The position numbers were made by a program, and so were the translations under genes. Below are positions 16,288-25,116 of a DNA stretch of 64,000 nt, piece by piece. Within the stretch, counting starts at the first letter, position 1. Every line of letters begins with the position of its first letter. Source of the stretch: Novosphingobium hassiacum (GTDB lineage: Bacteria > Pseudomonadota > Alphaproteobacteria > Sphingomonadales > Sphingomonadaceae); the NCBI RefSeq assembly GCF_014196055.1, contig NZ_JACICY010000010.1, positions 29,851-93,850 of the forward strand, written 5' to 3'. The notes under the pieces were generated by a model. That model was not told where the DNA came from. It did not search any database and worked only from the letters and a program-made list of their open reading frames with translations.

Positions 16288-17058
16288 TCATGTGCGGATC
16301 GTGCTGCCGCCGTCGACAGCAAGTTCGACGCCGGTCGTGAACGAAGAAGCGTCGGACGCCAGCCACGTGGCAGCTTCCGCCACTTCCTCCGGCTTGCCGA
16401 TCCGTCCCATCGGATGAATGCGCGAAAACAAGGCGTAGGCCTTGTCGCGCTCCATTCCGGTGCGGCGCAGTTCTTCTTCGAACATTTCGGTCTCGATCCC
16501 GCCTGGGATTACCGTGTTGACGCGGATCGGCAGCTTCTGGGCCGCGCATTCCAGTGCGAGAACACGTGTCAGCGCGTTCAGGGCTGCCTTGCTGATGCTG
16601 TAGGCTGCAAAGCCAGGCGTGACGCGCACTCCGAAGGCGGACGAAATGTTGACGATGCTTCCCGGCGCTCCATCGCGCCCCATAAGGCCGATCGCCGCAC
16701 GGCAGCCCATGAACGGGCCGCGCAAGTTGACATCCATGTGCTGGTTCCAGTTGGCATCGTCTGTATCGACGAGGCTGGCACCGATGGTAACGCCGGCGCA
16801 GTTTACCAGCACGTTGAGCCCCCCCCACTCCTGGTCGATCGCGTCGATTGCGGCGCGCCATTGCGCATCGCTGGTGGTGTCCAGCGCCAGCGGCAGCACG
16901 CCCTCGCCCAGCGCCTGTGCCGCAGCCGACGCCTGCTCGATCGTCCGCGCAGCAAGAGCAACTCGTGCCCCTTCCTCAACGAAACGACGGGCAATAGCGT
17001 TGCCGATCCCCTTTGCTCCGCCTGTCACGAGCGCCACTTTACCTGTTAGTCTGGCCAT
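16288..17058 (-). CDS. SDR oxidoreductase
   Basis: A 256-residue classical SDR with TGGAKGIGNAIARRF, VALAARTIEQ (no acidic residue after strand 2, so NADP is likely), VNCAG, catalytic Ser in VNISSAFGVRV, and Tyr-Lys in AAYSISKAALN. The C-terminal FTTGVELAVDGGSTIR completes the fold. It would act as an alcohol dehydrogenase or ketoreductase. The ATG at 17058 has GGGAGAG about 6 bases upstream; a longer frame to 17157 has no matching N-terminal homology. It is the first gene of a two-SDR minus-strand operon divergent from the crotonase at 17229 across a 170-bp gap. Confidence 0.9.
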   Translation of the reverse strand: MARLTGKVALVTGGAKGIGNAIARRFVEEGARVALAARTIEQASAAAQALGEGVLPLALDTTSDAQWRAAIDAIDQEWGGLNVLVNCAGVTIGASLVDTDDANWNQHMDVNLRGPFMGCRAAIGLMGRDGAPGSIVNISSAFGVRVTPGFAAYSISKAALNALTRVLALECAAQKLPIRVNTVIPGGIETEMFEEELRRTGMERDKAYALFSRIHPMGRIGKPEEVAEAATWLASDASSFTTGVELAVDGGSTIRT

Positions 17059-17228
17059 TGAACTCTCCCGGTTTTCATCACCGAAATTCACTGTGAGGCG
17101 ATCTGTCGCGCATTGGTTGGCAGGTAACAATCCCGCGCATAGAACTGTGCATCCCAAGACAAGCCTGCTGCTGTCTTAGCCCGCAGGTCACGGCTAAGGT
17201 GTCATTTGGTGAACAACTGGAAGACTCG

Positions 17229-17996
17229 ATGGCCTATCAAACCCTTGCGCTGACTTTTTCCGATGGTGTGGCAGAGGTCCGCTTTACCCGGCCCGATCTG
17301 CTCAACCGGTTCGATATGCCGGCCCATATCGAGTTTGCCTCCGCGCTTGAGGAGGTTGCCAACCGCGTTCCCGAAATCCGGGCACTTGTGCTTAGCGCCG
17401 AAGGGCGCGCATTTTCGGCCGGTGGCGATTTCGGTGAAATGCTGGAAGCGCATGCCAGCCAGGCAATCCGTGCCGACATGGTCAAGTATGCCAAGGCCGT
17501 GTTCAACGGCGTAGTAGAACTGCACATCCCGGTGGTCTCGGCCATTCAGGGCGCAGCAATCGGCCTGGGCGCGACGATTGCGACCCTTTCCGATATCGTC
17601 GTGGCATGGAAGGGCGCAAAGATCGCCGATACCCACGTCAACGTCGGCCTTGTGGCCGGAGACGGCGGCATCATCAGTTGGTCGCAGTCGATCGGTGTGA
17701 ACCGGGCCAAACGCTACCTGCTTACGGGCGACATCATCACCGGAGAACAAGCTTTCGCCTGGGGCCTTGTGACCGAACTGGTCGAAAATCCGGAAGATGC
17801 GGCGCCCAAGGCTCGAGAGCTGGCACAGCGGATCGCGGCCATGCCTGCAGCCGGCATCAACGGCACCAAGCGCGCATTCGCCCGGATCACCAGCATGCTT
17901 TCGGCACAGGCGCTTGCAGTCGGCCTGGAATACGAGATGCAAGCCATGGCCAGCCCCGATCTGGCCGCAACGGTTGAAAAGCTGCGCGCAAAATAA
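17229..17996 (+). CDS. Crotonase-family protein lacking both catalytic Glu
   Basis: A 255-residue crotonase. The oxyanion-hole segments FSAGGDFGEM and GAAIGLGATIA are kept. Where hydratases have Glu144 it reads ADTHVNVG (His) and where they have Glu164 it reads RAKRYLLTG (Arg). The loop LVAGDGGIISW carries an Asp that could serve instead. Such members include isomerases, hydrolases and decarboxylases, so hydratase activity should not be assumed. ATG at 17229 has GGAAGA 6 bases upstream. It leads a plus-strand operon with the FadH-like reductase 57 bp downstream, so it may isomerise or hydrolyse the same enoyl- or dienoyl-CoA. Confidence 0.87.
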   Translation: MAYQTLALTFSDGVAEVRFTRPDLLNRFDMPAHIEFASALEEVANRVPEIRALVLSAEGRAFSAGGDFGEMLEAHASQAIRADMVKYAKAVFNGVVELHIPVVSAIQGAAIGLGATIATLSDIVVAWKGAKIADTHVNVGLVAGDGGIISWSQSIGVNRAKRYLLTGDIITGEQAFAWGLVTELVENPEDAAPKARELAQRIAAMPAAGINGTKRAFARITSMLSAQALAVGLEYEMQAMASPDLAATVEKLRAK

Positions 17997-18053
17997 CCTG
18001 TCGGTCCCCCGCCAAAGGCAGGGAACAAGGCAGCAATGGAGAGGTCTAGAATC

Positions 18054-20027
18054 ATGAACTACACTCACGTCCACACGCCGCTGCAAATCGGCCGGACCAC
18101 GATCAAGAATCGTATTTTCCGGCCTGCCCACGCCACCATCCTCGGCAAGGGCGGCATGAGCGATGCCCTGATCGCCTATCACGAAGCGCGTGCGCGGGGC
18201 GGCGCCGGGCTGTCGATCGTCGAAGTCGGCTCGGTCCACCCCACCAGCCCGCTCGCGATCGACTTGTGGAAGGCAGAGCTTGAGCCCGGTTATCGCAAGC
18301 TGGGCGATATGGGCCGCAAGTACGACATGAAGATCTTCCAGCAGCTTTGGCACGCCGGGCACCATGGCATGCCCAAGGATGGCAGCCCGCCCTGGGGCGT
18401 AAGTGCGACGCCGAGTGTCGAAGTCGGTATCGTCCCGCTCGAAATGACCAAGTCGATGATTGCCGAAATCATCGAGGCCTACGCCACCGCCGCGCGCCGC
18501 ATGGAAGCGTGGGGGATCGATGGCGTCGACGTTCACTGTGCGCATGGATACCTGCCCGGCCAGTTCCTGTCGGCCAACACCAACCTGCGCGAGGACGAAT
18601 ACGGCGGCGCAACGGTCGAGGAGCGCTCACGCTTTGTGATCGAACTGATGGAAGCCGTGCGCAGCGCGGTTTCGCGTGATTTCGTGGTCGGCGTGCGGCT
18701 CGCTCCGGACCTCACCGTCAATGGTGTGGACGAAGACCAGAATCTGGCGATCGCGCTGATGCTCGAAGAACGCGGGCTTACCGACTACATCAACGTGTCG
18801 GTCGGCAACTACAACAGCTACACCAAGATGGTTGGCGGTATGCACGAACCGGTCGGCTATGAATTGCCGACCAGCATTCCGATCACCCGCAAGGTCAAGC
18901 TGCCAACCATGGTGGTGGGCCGTTTCCGTACGCTTGAGGAATGCGATCAGGTCATCCGTGCGGGCGATGGAGACATGGTTGGGCTGGTGCGTGCGATGAT
19001 CGCTGACCCCGATCTCGTTACGAAAAGCCTTGCCGGCAAGGCGGAAGAAGTGCGTCCGTGCATCGGCTGCAATCAGGCGTGCGTGGCGCAAGTCTCAACC
19101 GAACATGGCCACCTAGAATGCACGGTGAACCCGGGCAACGGCCATGAACTTTATCGCGGAGACGCGCTGCTTGCGCCTGCGGCCGAACCGAAAAAGGTCC
19201 TCGTCGTTGGCGGCGGGCCAGCCGGACTCGAAGCTGCCCGCGTAGCGGCCCTTCGCGGTCACAAGGTCACGCTTGCCGAAGCGAGCCCTGTCCTGGGCGG
19301 CACGCTGCGGGCGGCAGCGAAAGCGCCGACGCGCCACGGTATGGTCGATATTGCCACATGGCTTGAGGCAGAGGTGTTCCGCCTCGGCGTCGAGGTCCAG
19401 CTTTCAACCTACATGGACGCCGATGACGTCACGGCAAGCGGTGCCGAAGCGGTGATCGTGGCCACCGGATCGTTCCCGCGCATGGACGGGCTGCAGCACT
19501 CGCATCCTGGCCAGCCAATCCGCAACTTCAACCGACGCAACGTAATCTCGGCATTCGACCTGTTCATGCAACCGCCGGCAGACTTGGGCAAGACCGCCGT
19601 GGTGATCGATGATGTCGGCCACTACGAAGGGCTGGCTGCAGCCGAACAGTTGATCGCTGCGGGCCTTTCGGTCACGTATGTGACGCGTTTGCGCATGTTT
19701 GCACAGCTTGCACAGGCGCCGCTGATGGTCGAACCGTTCCTTACCCGCATGCGCGGCAAACCGTTCGATTACCTGATCCGTCACCGCGCGGTAGAGTTCA
19801 CCGAAAACGAAGTGTTAGTCAGCCCGACCCACTTTACCGATGACGCCGATGTGCGCCGCCTTCCCGCGGATACGGTTGTGTTCGTTTCGGCTAACCAGCC
19901 GAACCGCGAACTCTATGCCTCGATCAGCGATCGCAACACCGATACGCGGATCGTCGGCGACGCCAATTCGCCGCGTTTCCTGCAAGTTGCCATTCGCGAA
20001 GGCCATCTGGCCGGCGCGTCGATCTGA
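18054..20027 (+). CDS. 2,4-Dienoyl-CoA reductase-like FMN/4Fe-4S/FAD oxidoreductase
   Basis: A 657-residue three-part reductase. Residues 1-340 form an FMN TIM barrel (HCAHGYLPGQFL, NLREDEYGG). Residues about 340-365 hold the 4Fe-4S motif CIGCNQACV and a fourth Cys in LECTVNPG. The rest is a FAD/NAD domain beginning VLVVGGGPAGLEAARVA with a second region ATGSFPRM. Length and order match FadH and related trimethylamine/enoate reductases. It would reduce a dienoyl-CoA or cyclic enone with NAD(P)H. ATG at 18054 has GAGAGG 10 bases upstream and is preferred over 18036. Genes either side are a Glu-less crotonase and an SDR 12 bp downstream. Confidence 0.92.
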   Translation: MNYTHVHTPLQIGRTTIKNRIFRPAHATILGKGGMSDALIAYHEARARGGAGLSIVEVGSVHPTSPLAIDLWKAELEPGYRKLGDMGRKYDMKIFQQLWHAGHHGMPKDGSPPWGVSATPSVEVGIVPLEMTKSMIAEIIEAYATAARRMEAWGIDGVDVHCAHGYLPGQFLSANTNLREDEYGGATVEERSRFVIELMEAVRSAVSRDFVVGVRLAPDLTVNGVDEDQNLAIALMLEERGLTDYINVSVGNYNSYTKMVGGMHEPVGYELPTSIPITRKVKLPTMVVGRFRTLEECDQVIRAGDGDMVGLVRAMIADPDLVTKSLAGKAEEVRPCIGCNQACVAQVSTEHGHLECTVNPGNGHELYRGDALLAPAAEPKKVLVVGGGPAGLEAARVAALRGHKVTLAEASPVLGGTLRAAAKAPTRHGMVDIATWLEAEVFRLGVEVQLSTYMDADDVTASGAEAVIVATGSFPRMDGLQHSHPGQPIRNFNRRNVISAFDLFMQPPADLGKTAVVIDDVGHYEGLAAAEQLIAAGLSVTYVTRLRMFAQLAQAPLMVEPFLTRMRGKPFDYLIRHRAVEFTENEVLVSPTHFTDDADVRRLPADTVVFVSANQPNRELYASISDRNTDTRIVGDANSPRFLQVAIREGHLAGASI

Positions 20028-20039
20028 CGGGGACAGGCT

Positions 20040-20831
20040 GTGGGACAACTTGAAGGAAAAGTCGCCATCGTGCTGGGAGCATCCGCTCCCGGCGGCAGTG
20101 GCTGGGCAATTGCACGGCGCTTTGCAGCCGAGGGAGCAAAATTGGTCGTGGGCGCACGCAACGAAAGTGCCCTGCAGGAACTGGCGGGGCTGACCGGAGG
20201 CATGGCAGTCGCTTGTGATGTGGCCAACGAGGCCGAGGTCGCCGCGCTGGTGGCCAAGACCATCGACAGGTTCGGAAAGCTGGACATCGCCGTAAACGCG
20301 GCTGGCTTGCCGATGGGGGGCACGATAGCCGCCTCCCCCATCGAGGACGCGCACGCCTCGATGGACGTGAACTATTTCGGCTGCGTCCACTTCATCCGCC
20401 ACAGCGCTGCGGCCATGACCGACGGTGGTTCGATCATACTTTTCTCGTCGATGGCGGCGCCACAGCCGATGGAGTTCGTCTATTCCTATGCGTGCGCCAA
20501 GGCCGCAACCGATTGCCTGGTGCGCTATGCGGCCATCGAATACGGACAGCGCGGCATAAAGGTCAATTCCATCCAGCCCGGCCCGATCCGCAGTGACATG
20601 GCTTCAGGCCTGTGGGCCGTAGATGGCATGGAAAAGGCCTATACCCGCGAGATTCCGCTCGGGCGGATCGGCGAGCCTGAAGACTATGCCGATGCCGCCT
20701 TGTGGCTGGCCGGACCTTCTTTCGTAAGCGGCCTCAACCTGCCCGTGAGCGGCGGCAACCATCTGACGCGAATGCCCACCTTGGCCGAGCGTCCCGACAT
20801 GGCCGGTCCCGATCCGACCAACGCGCCCTGA
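20040..20831 (+). CDS. SDR oxidoreductase
   Basis: A 263-residue SDR with a GTG start 12 bp after the FadH-like stop and GGGGACAGG just before it. The cofactor motif is slightly unusual, LGASAPGGSGWAIARRF, with one inserted residue, and VNAAG replaces NNAG. Catalytic Ser is in LFSSMAAPQP and Tyr-Lys in YSYACAKAATD. A 20-residue tail after the VSGGNHLTRMP segment is longer than usual and may reach the active site or a subunit interface. It should be an NAD(P)-dependent alcohol/ketone oxidoreductase serving the same plus-strand operon. The substrate is not readable. Confidence 0.9.
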   Translation: MGQLEGKVAIVLGASAPGGSGWAIARRFAAEGAKLVVGARNESALQELAGLTGGMAVACDVANEAEVAALVAKTIDRFGKLDIAVNAAGLPMGGTIAASPIEDAHASMDVNYFGCVHFIRHSAAAMTDGGSIILFSSMAAPQPMEFVYSYACAKAATDCLVRYAAIEYGQRGIKVNSIQPGPIRSDMASGLWAVDGMEKAYTREIPLGRIGEPEDYADAALWLAGPSFVSGLNLPVSGGNHLTRMPTLAERPDMAGPDPTNAP

Positions 20832-20854
20832 ACGAACGAAAAAGGACACGATAG

Positions 20855-21601
20855 ATGAGCATAGGCGCGGAAACGCTGGGCCTTGAGGGCAAGACCGCAC
20901 TCGTGGTCGGCGGGTCGAGCGGCATCGGCAACGGCATCGCGCAGCTTTTCCGCAGTCAGGGCGCACAAGTTCGCGTGTGGGGCACGCGGGCGAGTGCGGC
21001 AGACTATGATGGCGAAAAGGGATCGGACTTGACCGGTCTCGAATATGAGCAGGTCGACGTTTCCGACCCTGCCTCGATCGATGCTGCCGGGACGTTTCCC
21101 GACGGTCTGGACATTCTCGTTCTGGCGCAAGGGACGGTCGTCTACCGGCGCAAGGAGTTCGAGATCGAGACCTTCCGCCGCGTTATCGACATAAACCTTA
21201 TCAGCGTGATGCACTGCTGCACCCGGTTCTATCCTTCGATTCACGCAAAGCAGGGTTCGATCATCGTGATCAGTTCGATCGGCGCCTACAAGTCGGTGAT
21301 CGGAAACCCGGGCTACGCGGCATCGAAGGCCGGTGTTGTAGGCCTCACTCGCACTCTGGGCGATGCCTGGGGGCGTGAAGGTGTGCGCGTAAACGGCATC
21401 GCACCCGGCATGATCGCCACCAAGATGACAGCCGTGACCACCGAGCATCCTGACCGGCTCAAAGCTGCAGTCGAAAGCATTTCACTTGGACGCCTGGGCT
21501 TGCCGGAAGACGTTGCAAATGCTGCGCTCTATCTCGTCTCGCCGCTTGCAAGCTATATAACCGGGCAGACGATCATCGTCGATGGTGGCCGCAGCCTGTG
21601 A
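20855..21601 (+). CDS. SDR oxidoreductase
   Basis: A 248-residue classical SDR beginning MSIGAETLGLEGKTALVVGG. Cofactor motif GGSSGIGNGIAQLF, RVWGTRAS after strand 2 (NADP likely), LAQG in place of NNAG, catalytic Ser in VISSIGAYKSV, and Tyr-Lys in GYAASKAGVVG are present. The C-terminal YITGQTIIVDGGRSL is standard for FabG-like enzymes. AAAGGA lies 10 bases before the ATG and the gene starts 23 bp after the previous SDR, so both probably share one transcript. Two SDRs in tandem after a reductase suggests successive alcohol-ketone steps on related intermediates, which is inference. Confidence 0.9.
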   Translation: MSIGAETLGLEGKTALVVGGSSGIGNGIAQLFRSQGAQVRVWGTRASAADYDGEKGSDLTGLEYEQVDVSDPASIDAAGTFPDGLDILVLAQGTVVYRRKEFEIETFRRVIDINLISVMHCCTRFYPSIHAKQGSIIVISSIGAYKSVIGNPGYAASKAGVVGLTRTLGDAWGREGVRVNGIAPGMIATKMTAVTTEHPDRLKAAVESISLGRLGLPEDVANAALYLVSPLASYITGQTIIVDGGRSL

Positions 21602-21764
21602 TGCAGGATGCCGTTCGCGGCCCCTGCCGCGTCGGCGCTTGTCTGCAGGCGGTCTCTTGCGTGTCCTGCCTTGTCCGATCAGGCCACAATGTTTGGCGCT
21701 GCGGAGACCTGCGTATCGTCTGACCACGCAATAGAAAACGATGATACCGGGGAGATTGCACGTC

Positions 21765-23939
21765 ATGGCAACACAAGCGGACGCAACAACGCGCGAAGCG
21801 ATCTCTTTCTGCCGCATCTGCTCTGGCGGGTGCGGCGTGGTGCTGACCATCGACAACGATGACCGCATCGTCGGGGTGCGGGGCGACGACGAGAATCCGC
21901 TGTCGCGTGGCTATGCCTGCTTCAAGGGCCGTCAGCCCGCTGCATCGCACCATGGCCGCAACCGCCTGCTGCATCCTTTGAAGCGCTTGGCCGACGGAAG
22001 CTATGTCCAGATCTCCTCTGAACAGGCTCTGGCCGAGATTGCCGAGAAGCTGGGTGCTGTCCTCGACACGCATGGCAACGACGCCATGGCCATCTTTCTC
22101 GGTAACGGCGGCATGTTCAACATCGCCGGCTTCTACATGTTGCCAAGCTTCCTTGCGGCATTCGATTCCGACCAGTACTTTTCAACACTAACGATCGACC
22201 AGTCCGGCAAGATGGTCACCGCCGGGCGGCTTGGCACATGGGGCGCAGGCTACCCCGCACTTGCCGACATGGATGTGGCGTTGCTGTTCGGCGCCAATCC
22301 GCTGGTCAGCCATGCACAGCTCGGCTTTCTGCAGGAGGACCCCGTCCGCACCTTGAAGAAGGAGCGCAAACGCGGCCTCAAGCTAATCACGGTCGACCCT
22401 CGCCGGACCGAGACGGGCCACTTTGCCGATATCGCACTGCAACCCTACCCCGGACAGGACGCGGCCATCGCGGGCGGACTCATCCGGCTGATCCTTGACG
22501 AAGGCTGGCACGATGCAGATTTCTGCGACCGCTGGGTGGGCGAGAAGCAAATGGCGGCGCTGCAGCTCGCGGTAGAGCCACTGACCGAGGGCGCGGTCGA
22601 ACGGCGTGCGGGCATCGAGCCGGGTTCTTTGCGACAGGTGGCACAGATGTTCGCTCGCGACGCGCAGACCGGCTGCGCCGCTGCGGCTACGGGCACTTCG
22701 ATGGCGCCGCATTCGAACCTTGCCTTCCATCTGATCGAGACGCTCAATATCATTTGCGGCCGCTACTTGCGCGAAGGCGATCCGGTGCACCAGATCAACG
22801 GGATGGGACCCAACGGCCAGCTCAAGGCGCAAGCCATGGGACCAACGCGGTTCTGGGAAGCAAGCGGCCCAAGCCGTATCCGCGGCACGCGGCGACTGTT
22901 TCAGGATCGCCCAACGGCAACGCTGGCCGACGAGATCCTGACGCCGGGCGAAGGCCAGATCCGGGCACTGTTAATTGACGGCGGCGATCCAATGACCTCG
23001 TGGCCCGATCAGCCAAAGACCGAAGCCGCGCTGGCATCGCTTGATCTTCTCGTCTGCATCGACCCTTGGCCCACGCCTACGACCAAATTCGCGCACTACA
23101 TCCTGCCGCCAATGATGCAGTACGAGCGGGCCGATCTTCCGATGTATCTTCCGGGTTTTGCCAACTGGGCCGGAGCCTGGTCGCAATACACCCCGCCCGT
23201 CATCGCCCCGCCAGTTGGCGCCGATCTCGTGGAAGACTGGTACGTATTCTGGTCGCTGGCGCAGCGTCTGGGCCGCACGATCACCTATTGCGGGGTCAAG
23301 CCGCTCGACATGGCCACGCCGCCAACGACCGACGAATTGCTTGAGACGGTCCTGGCCGGGGCTCCGCACTCACTCGAGACCTTGAAAGCGCACCCTCACG
23401 GGCTCCACGCCGTGATTGAACAGACGACCGTGCTGCCAAGCGATCCAGGATCATCTGGGCAGTTTGCACCCATGCCTGATGACGTCGCCGACGAACTGCG
23501 CACCTTCATTACCGATCGGTCCACTCCCGGGCAGTGGTTGCGCAAGGGGCAATCGTTCACCCACCTGCTCTCCTCGCGCCGGATGCGCGATCTGTTCAAC
23601 TCGAACGGTCGCTTTGTCGATACGGTGCGTGCGCGAACGCCTTTCAACCCGGCCTTCCTGCACCCGTCCGACCTCGCGGAGCTGGGAATCGCTGCGGGCG
23701 ACAAGATCGAGATCACATCTGCCCATGGTCGCGTAGTGGCCATTGCCGATGCCGATGAAAGCCTGCGCGCAGGGGTGGTCTCAATCGCCCACGGCTGGGG
23801 CGATCCATCGGGGAGCAACGCACCGGTCGAAGCAAGCGGAACTGCGGTCAACCGGCTGATCGACACCAGCACCCACTACGAAGCCATCAACGCGATGCCG
23901 CACATGTCCGCCATCCCGGTTAATCTACGGCGTCTTTAA
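21765..23939 (+). CDS. Molybdopterin-dependent oxidoreductase (DMSO reductase family)
   Basis: A 724-residue bis-MGD family protein. The N-terminal 4Fe-4S site is Cys16-x2-Cys19-x3-Cys23 with Cys52 (GYACFKG). It then has GANPLVSHAQLGF and VDPRRTETG, and a C-terminal dinucleotide-binding beta barrel (FNPAFLHPSDLAELGI, AHGWGDPSGSN). No Tat signal precedes it, so it should act in the cytoplasm. In the region that usually carries the metal-ligating Cys, SeCys or Ser it reads TIDQSGK (143-149), so the ligand is uncertain. ATG at 21765 has GGGGAG upstream. It lies 163 bp after an SDR and is the last gene of the plus-strand run. It could hydroxylate, hydrate or reduce a substrate; the reaction is unknown. 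Confidence 0.88.
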   Translation: MATQADATTREAISFCRICSGGCGVVLTIDNDDRIVGVRGDDENPLSRGYACFKGRQPAASHHGRNRLLHPLKRLADGSYVQISSEQALAEIAEKLGAVLDTHGNDAMAIFLGNGGMFNIAGFYMLPSFLAAFDSDQYFSTLTIDQSGKMVTAGRLGTWGAGYPALADMDVALLFGANPLVSHAQLGFLQEDPVRTLKKERKRGLKLITVDPRRTETGHFADIALQPYPGQDAAIAGGLIRLILDEGWHDADFCDRWVGEKQMAALQLAVEPLTEGAVERRAGIEPGSLRQVAQMFARDAQTGCAAAATGTSMAPHSNLAFHLIETLNIICGRYLREGDPVHQINGMGPNGQLKAQAMGPTRFWEASGPSRIRGTRRLFQDRPTATLADEILTPGEGQIRALLIDGGDPMTSWPDQPKTEAALASLDLLVCIDPWPTPTTKFAHYILPPMMQYERADLPMYLPGFANWAGAWSQYTPPVIAPPVGADLVEDWYVFWSLAQRLGRTITYCGVKPLDMATPPTTDELLETVLAGAPHSLETLKAHPHGLHAVIEQTTVLPSDPGSSGQFAPMPDDVADELRTFITDRSTPGQWLRKGQSFTHLLSSRRMRDLFNSNGRFVDTVRARTPFNPAFLHPSDLAELGIAAGDKIEITSAHGRVVAIADADESLRAGVVSIAHGWGDPSGSNAPVEASGTAVNRLIDTSTHYEAINAMPHMSAIPVNLRRL

Positions 23940-23964
23940 AATGGCAAGGATACCAGCGCTGAAA

Positions 23965-25116
23965 TCAGCTATGGCCACCTGAACGAAGTGCCGAGATGAC
24001 CGCATCGCCATCTGACCCTGCTTCAGGTGCGGACGTGCGGACTACGAAGGGAATGCCCGAGATCTGTATCGGCTGGCTCACCAGTATCTGGGCCCCGCGC
24101 GTCGCCGAAGTGGCATTGCGGGTCATGCCGAGATGCTGGACCTGCTGATCGGCGAACACTTCGTCAAGGCCATAGACCGGGCCGCACGGCACGCCCTCGT
24201 CGGCCAGGTCCGCGATCCATTCGGCGCTGGTCCGGCGCGCGAGCGCGTGACCGATTTCCTCGCGCAGCGCATCGCGAGATTGGTAGCGCGCACTGGCATC
24301 GGCGAAACGCGGATCTTCCAACCACTCCGTCCGTCCCACCACTCTGGCGAACTTTGCGAATGTCGCGGAGGTTGCCGCTCCGATATTCACATGTCCATCA
24401 GCCGTGGCGAACATGCCCATCGGCACGCCGGTCGGGTGCTGGTTGCCTTCCTGACCGGGCACCACCCCTTCGGCAAGATAGCGCGCGGCCTGAAAATCGA
24501 GCAGCGCAATCCCGGCCTCCAACAGCGACGTGCGCACCCATCGGCCTACACCGCTGATCTCACGATCGATCAGCGCAGTCATCACACCCAGCGCACAGTA
24601 AAGCCCCGCCACGCTGTCAGTCACGGCGTAACCGGCCCGAACCGGCCCTTGGCCGGGAATGCCGGTAACCGACATCAGCCCGGCGTAGCCCTGCGCAATT
24701 TGATCGATGCCGGGGCGCATTGCGTTCGGCCCGTCCTGGCCGAACCCCGAAATGCTACCATAAACCAGGCGAGGGTTCACCGCATGGAGCGTTTCGTAGT
24801 CGATACCAAGCCGGTGCTTCACGTCGGGCCGGTAGTTTTCCAGCAGCACGTCGGCGCTGCGCACAAGATCGAGGAAAACGGCCCGGTCGCCCTCGTCCTT
24901 GAGATTCAGCAGTATACTGCGCTTGTTGCGGTGCAGGTTCTGGAAATCGGGACTGTGCCTCCCGCCGGTCAGCTCGTCACCGCCATCCGGCGACTCGATC
25001 ATGATGACGTCTGCGCCCCAGTCTGCGAACTGGCGTGCGGCCGTCGGTCCAGACCGGGCTCGGGTGAGATCGAGGATACGGAGATGAGAAAATGGCAGGC
25101 GTTGCGTGTCCATCAT
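23965..25116 (-). CDS. CaiB/BaiF family CoA transferase
   Basis: A 383-residue class III CoA transferase. It has the N-terminal LRILDLTRARSGPTAARQFADWGADVI, HRNKRSILLNLK, the ENYRPDV segment and the catalytic Asp in AVTDSVAGLY (about residue 165, matching Asp169 of formyl-CoA transferase). It would move CoA between acids, avoiding ATP use. The first ATG overlaps the stop of the upstream crotonase (TAATG) with AAGGGG just before, so they are coupled. It is the last gene of the minus-strand set that starts with a MatB-like ligase, and it converges on the molybdenum enzyme gene with a 25-bp gap and no hairpin. Confidence 0.92.
   Translation of the reverse strand: MMDTQRLPFSHLRILDLTRARSGPTAARQFADWGADVIMIESPDGGDELTGGRHSPDFQNLHRNKRSILLNLKDEGDRAVFLDLVRSADVLLENYRPDVKHRLGIDYETLHAVNPRLVYGSISGFGQDGPNAMRPGIDQIAQGYAGLMSVTGIPGQGPVRAGYAVTDSVAGLYCALGVMTALIDREISGVGRWVRTSLLEAGIALLDFQAARYLAEGVVPGQEGNQHPTGVPMGMFATADGHVNIGAATSATFAKFARVVGRTEWLEDPRFADASARYQSRDALREEIGHALARRTSAEWIADLADEGVPCGPVYGLDEVFADQQVQHLGMTRNATSATRGAQILVSQPIQISGIPFVVRTSAPEAGSDGDAVISALRSGGHS

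Noticed and set aside
16292..16861. A long N-terminal extension of the SDR at 15515
   Set aside because: The extension is in a different frame of the upstream SDR gene and has Arg-rich, non-homologous sequence; the SDR fold begins at MSGQSDK.
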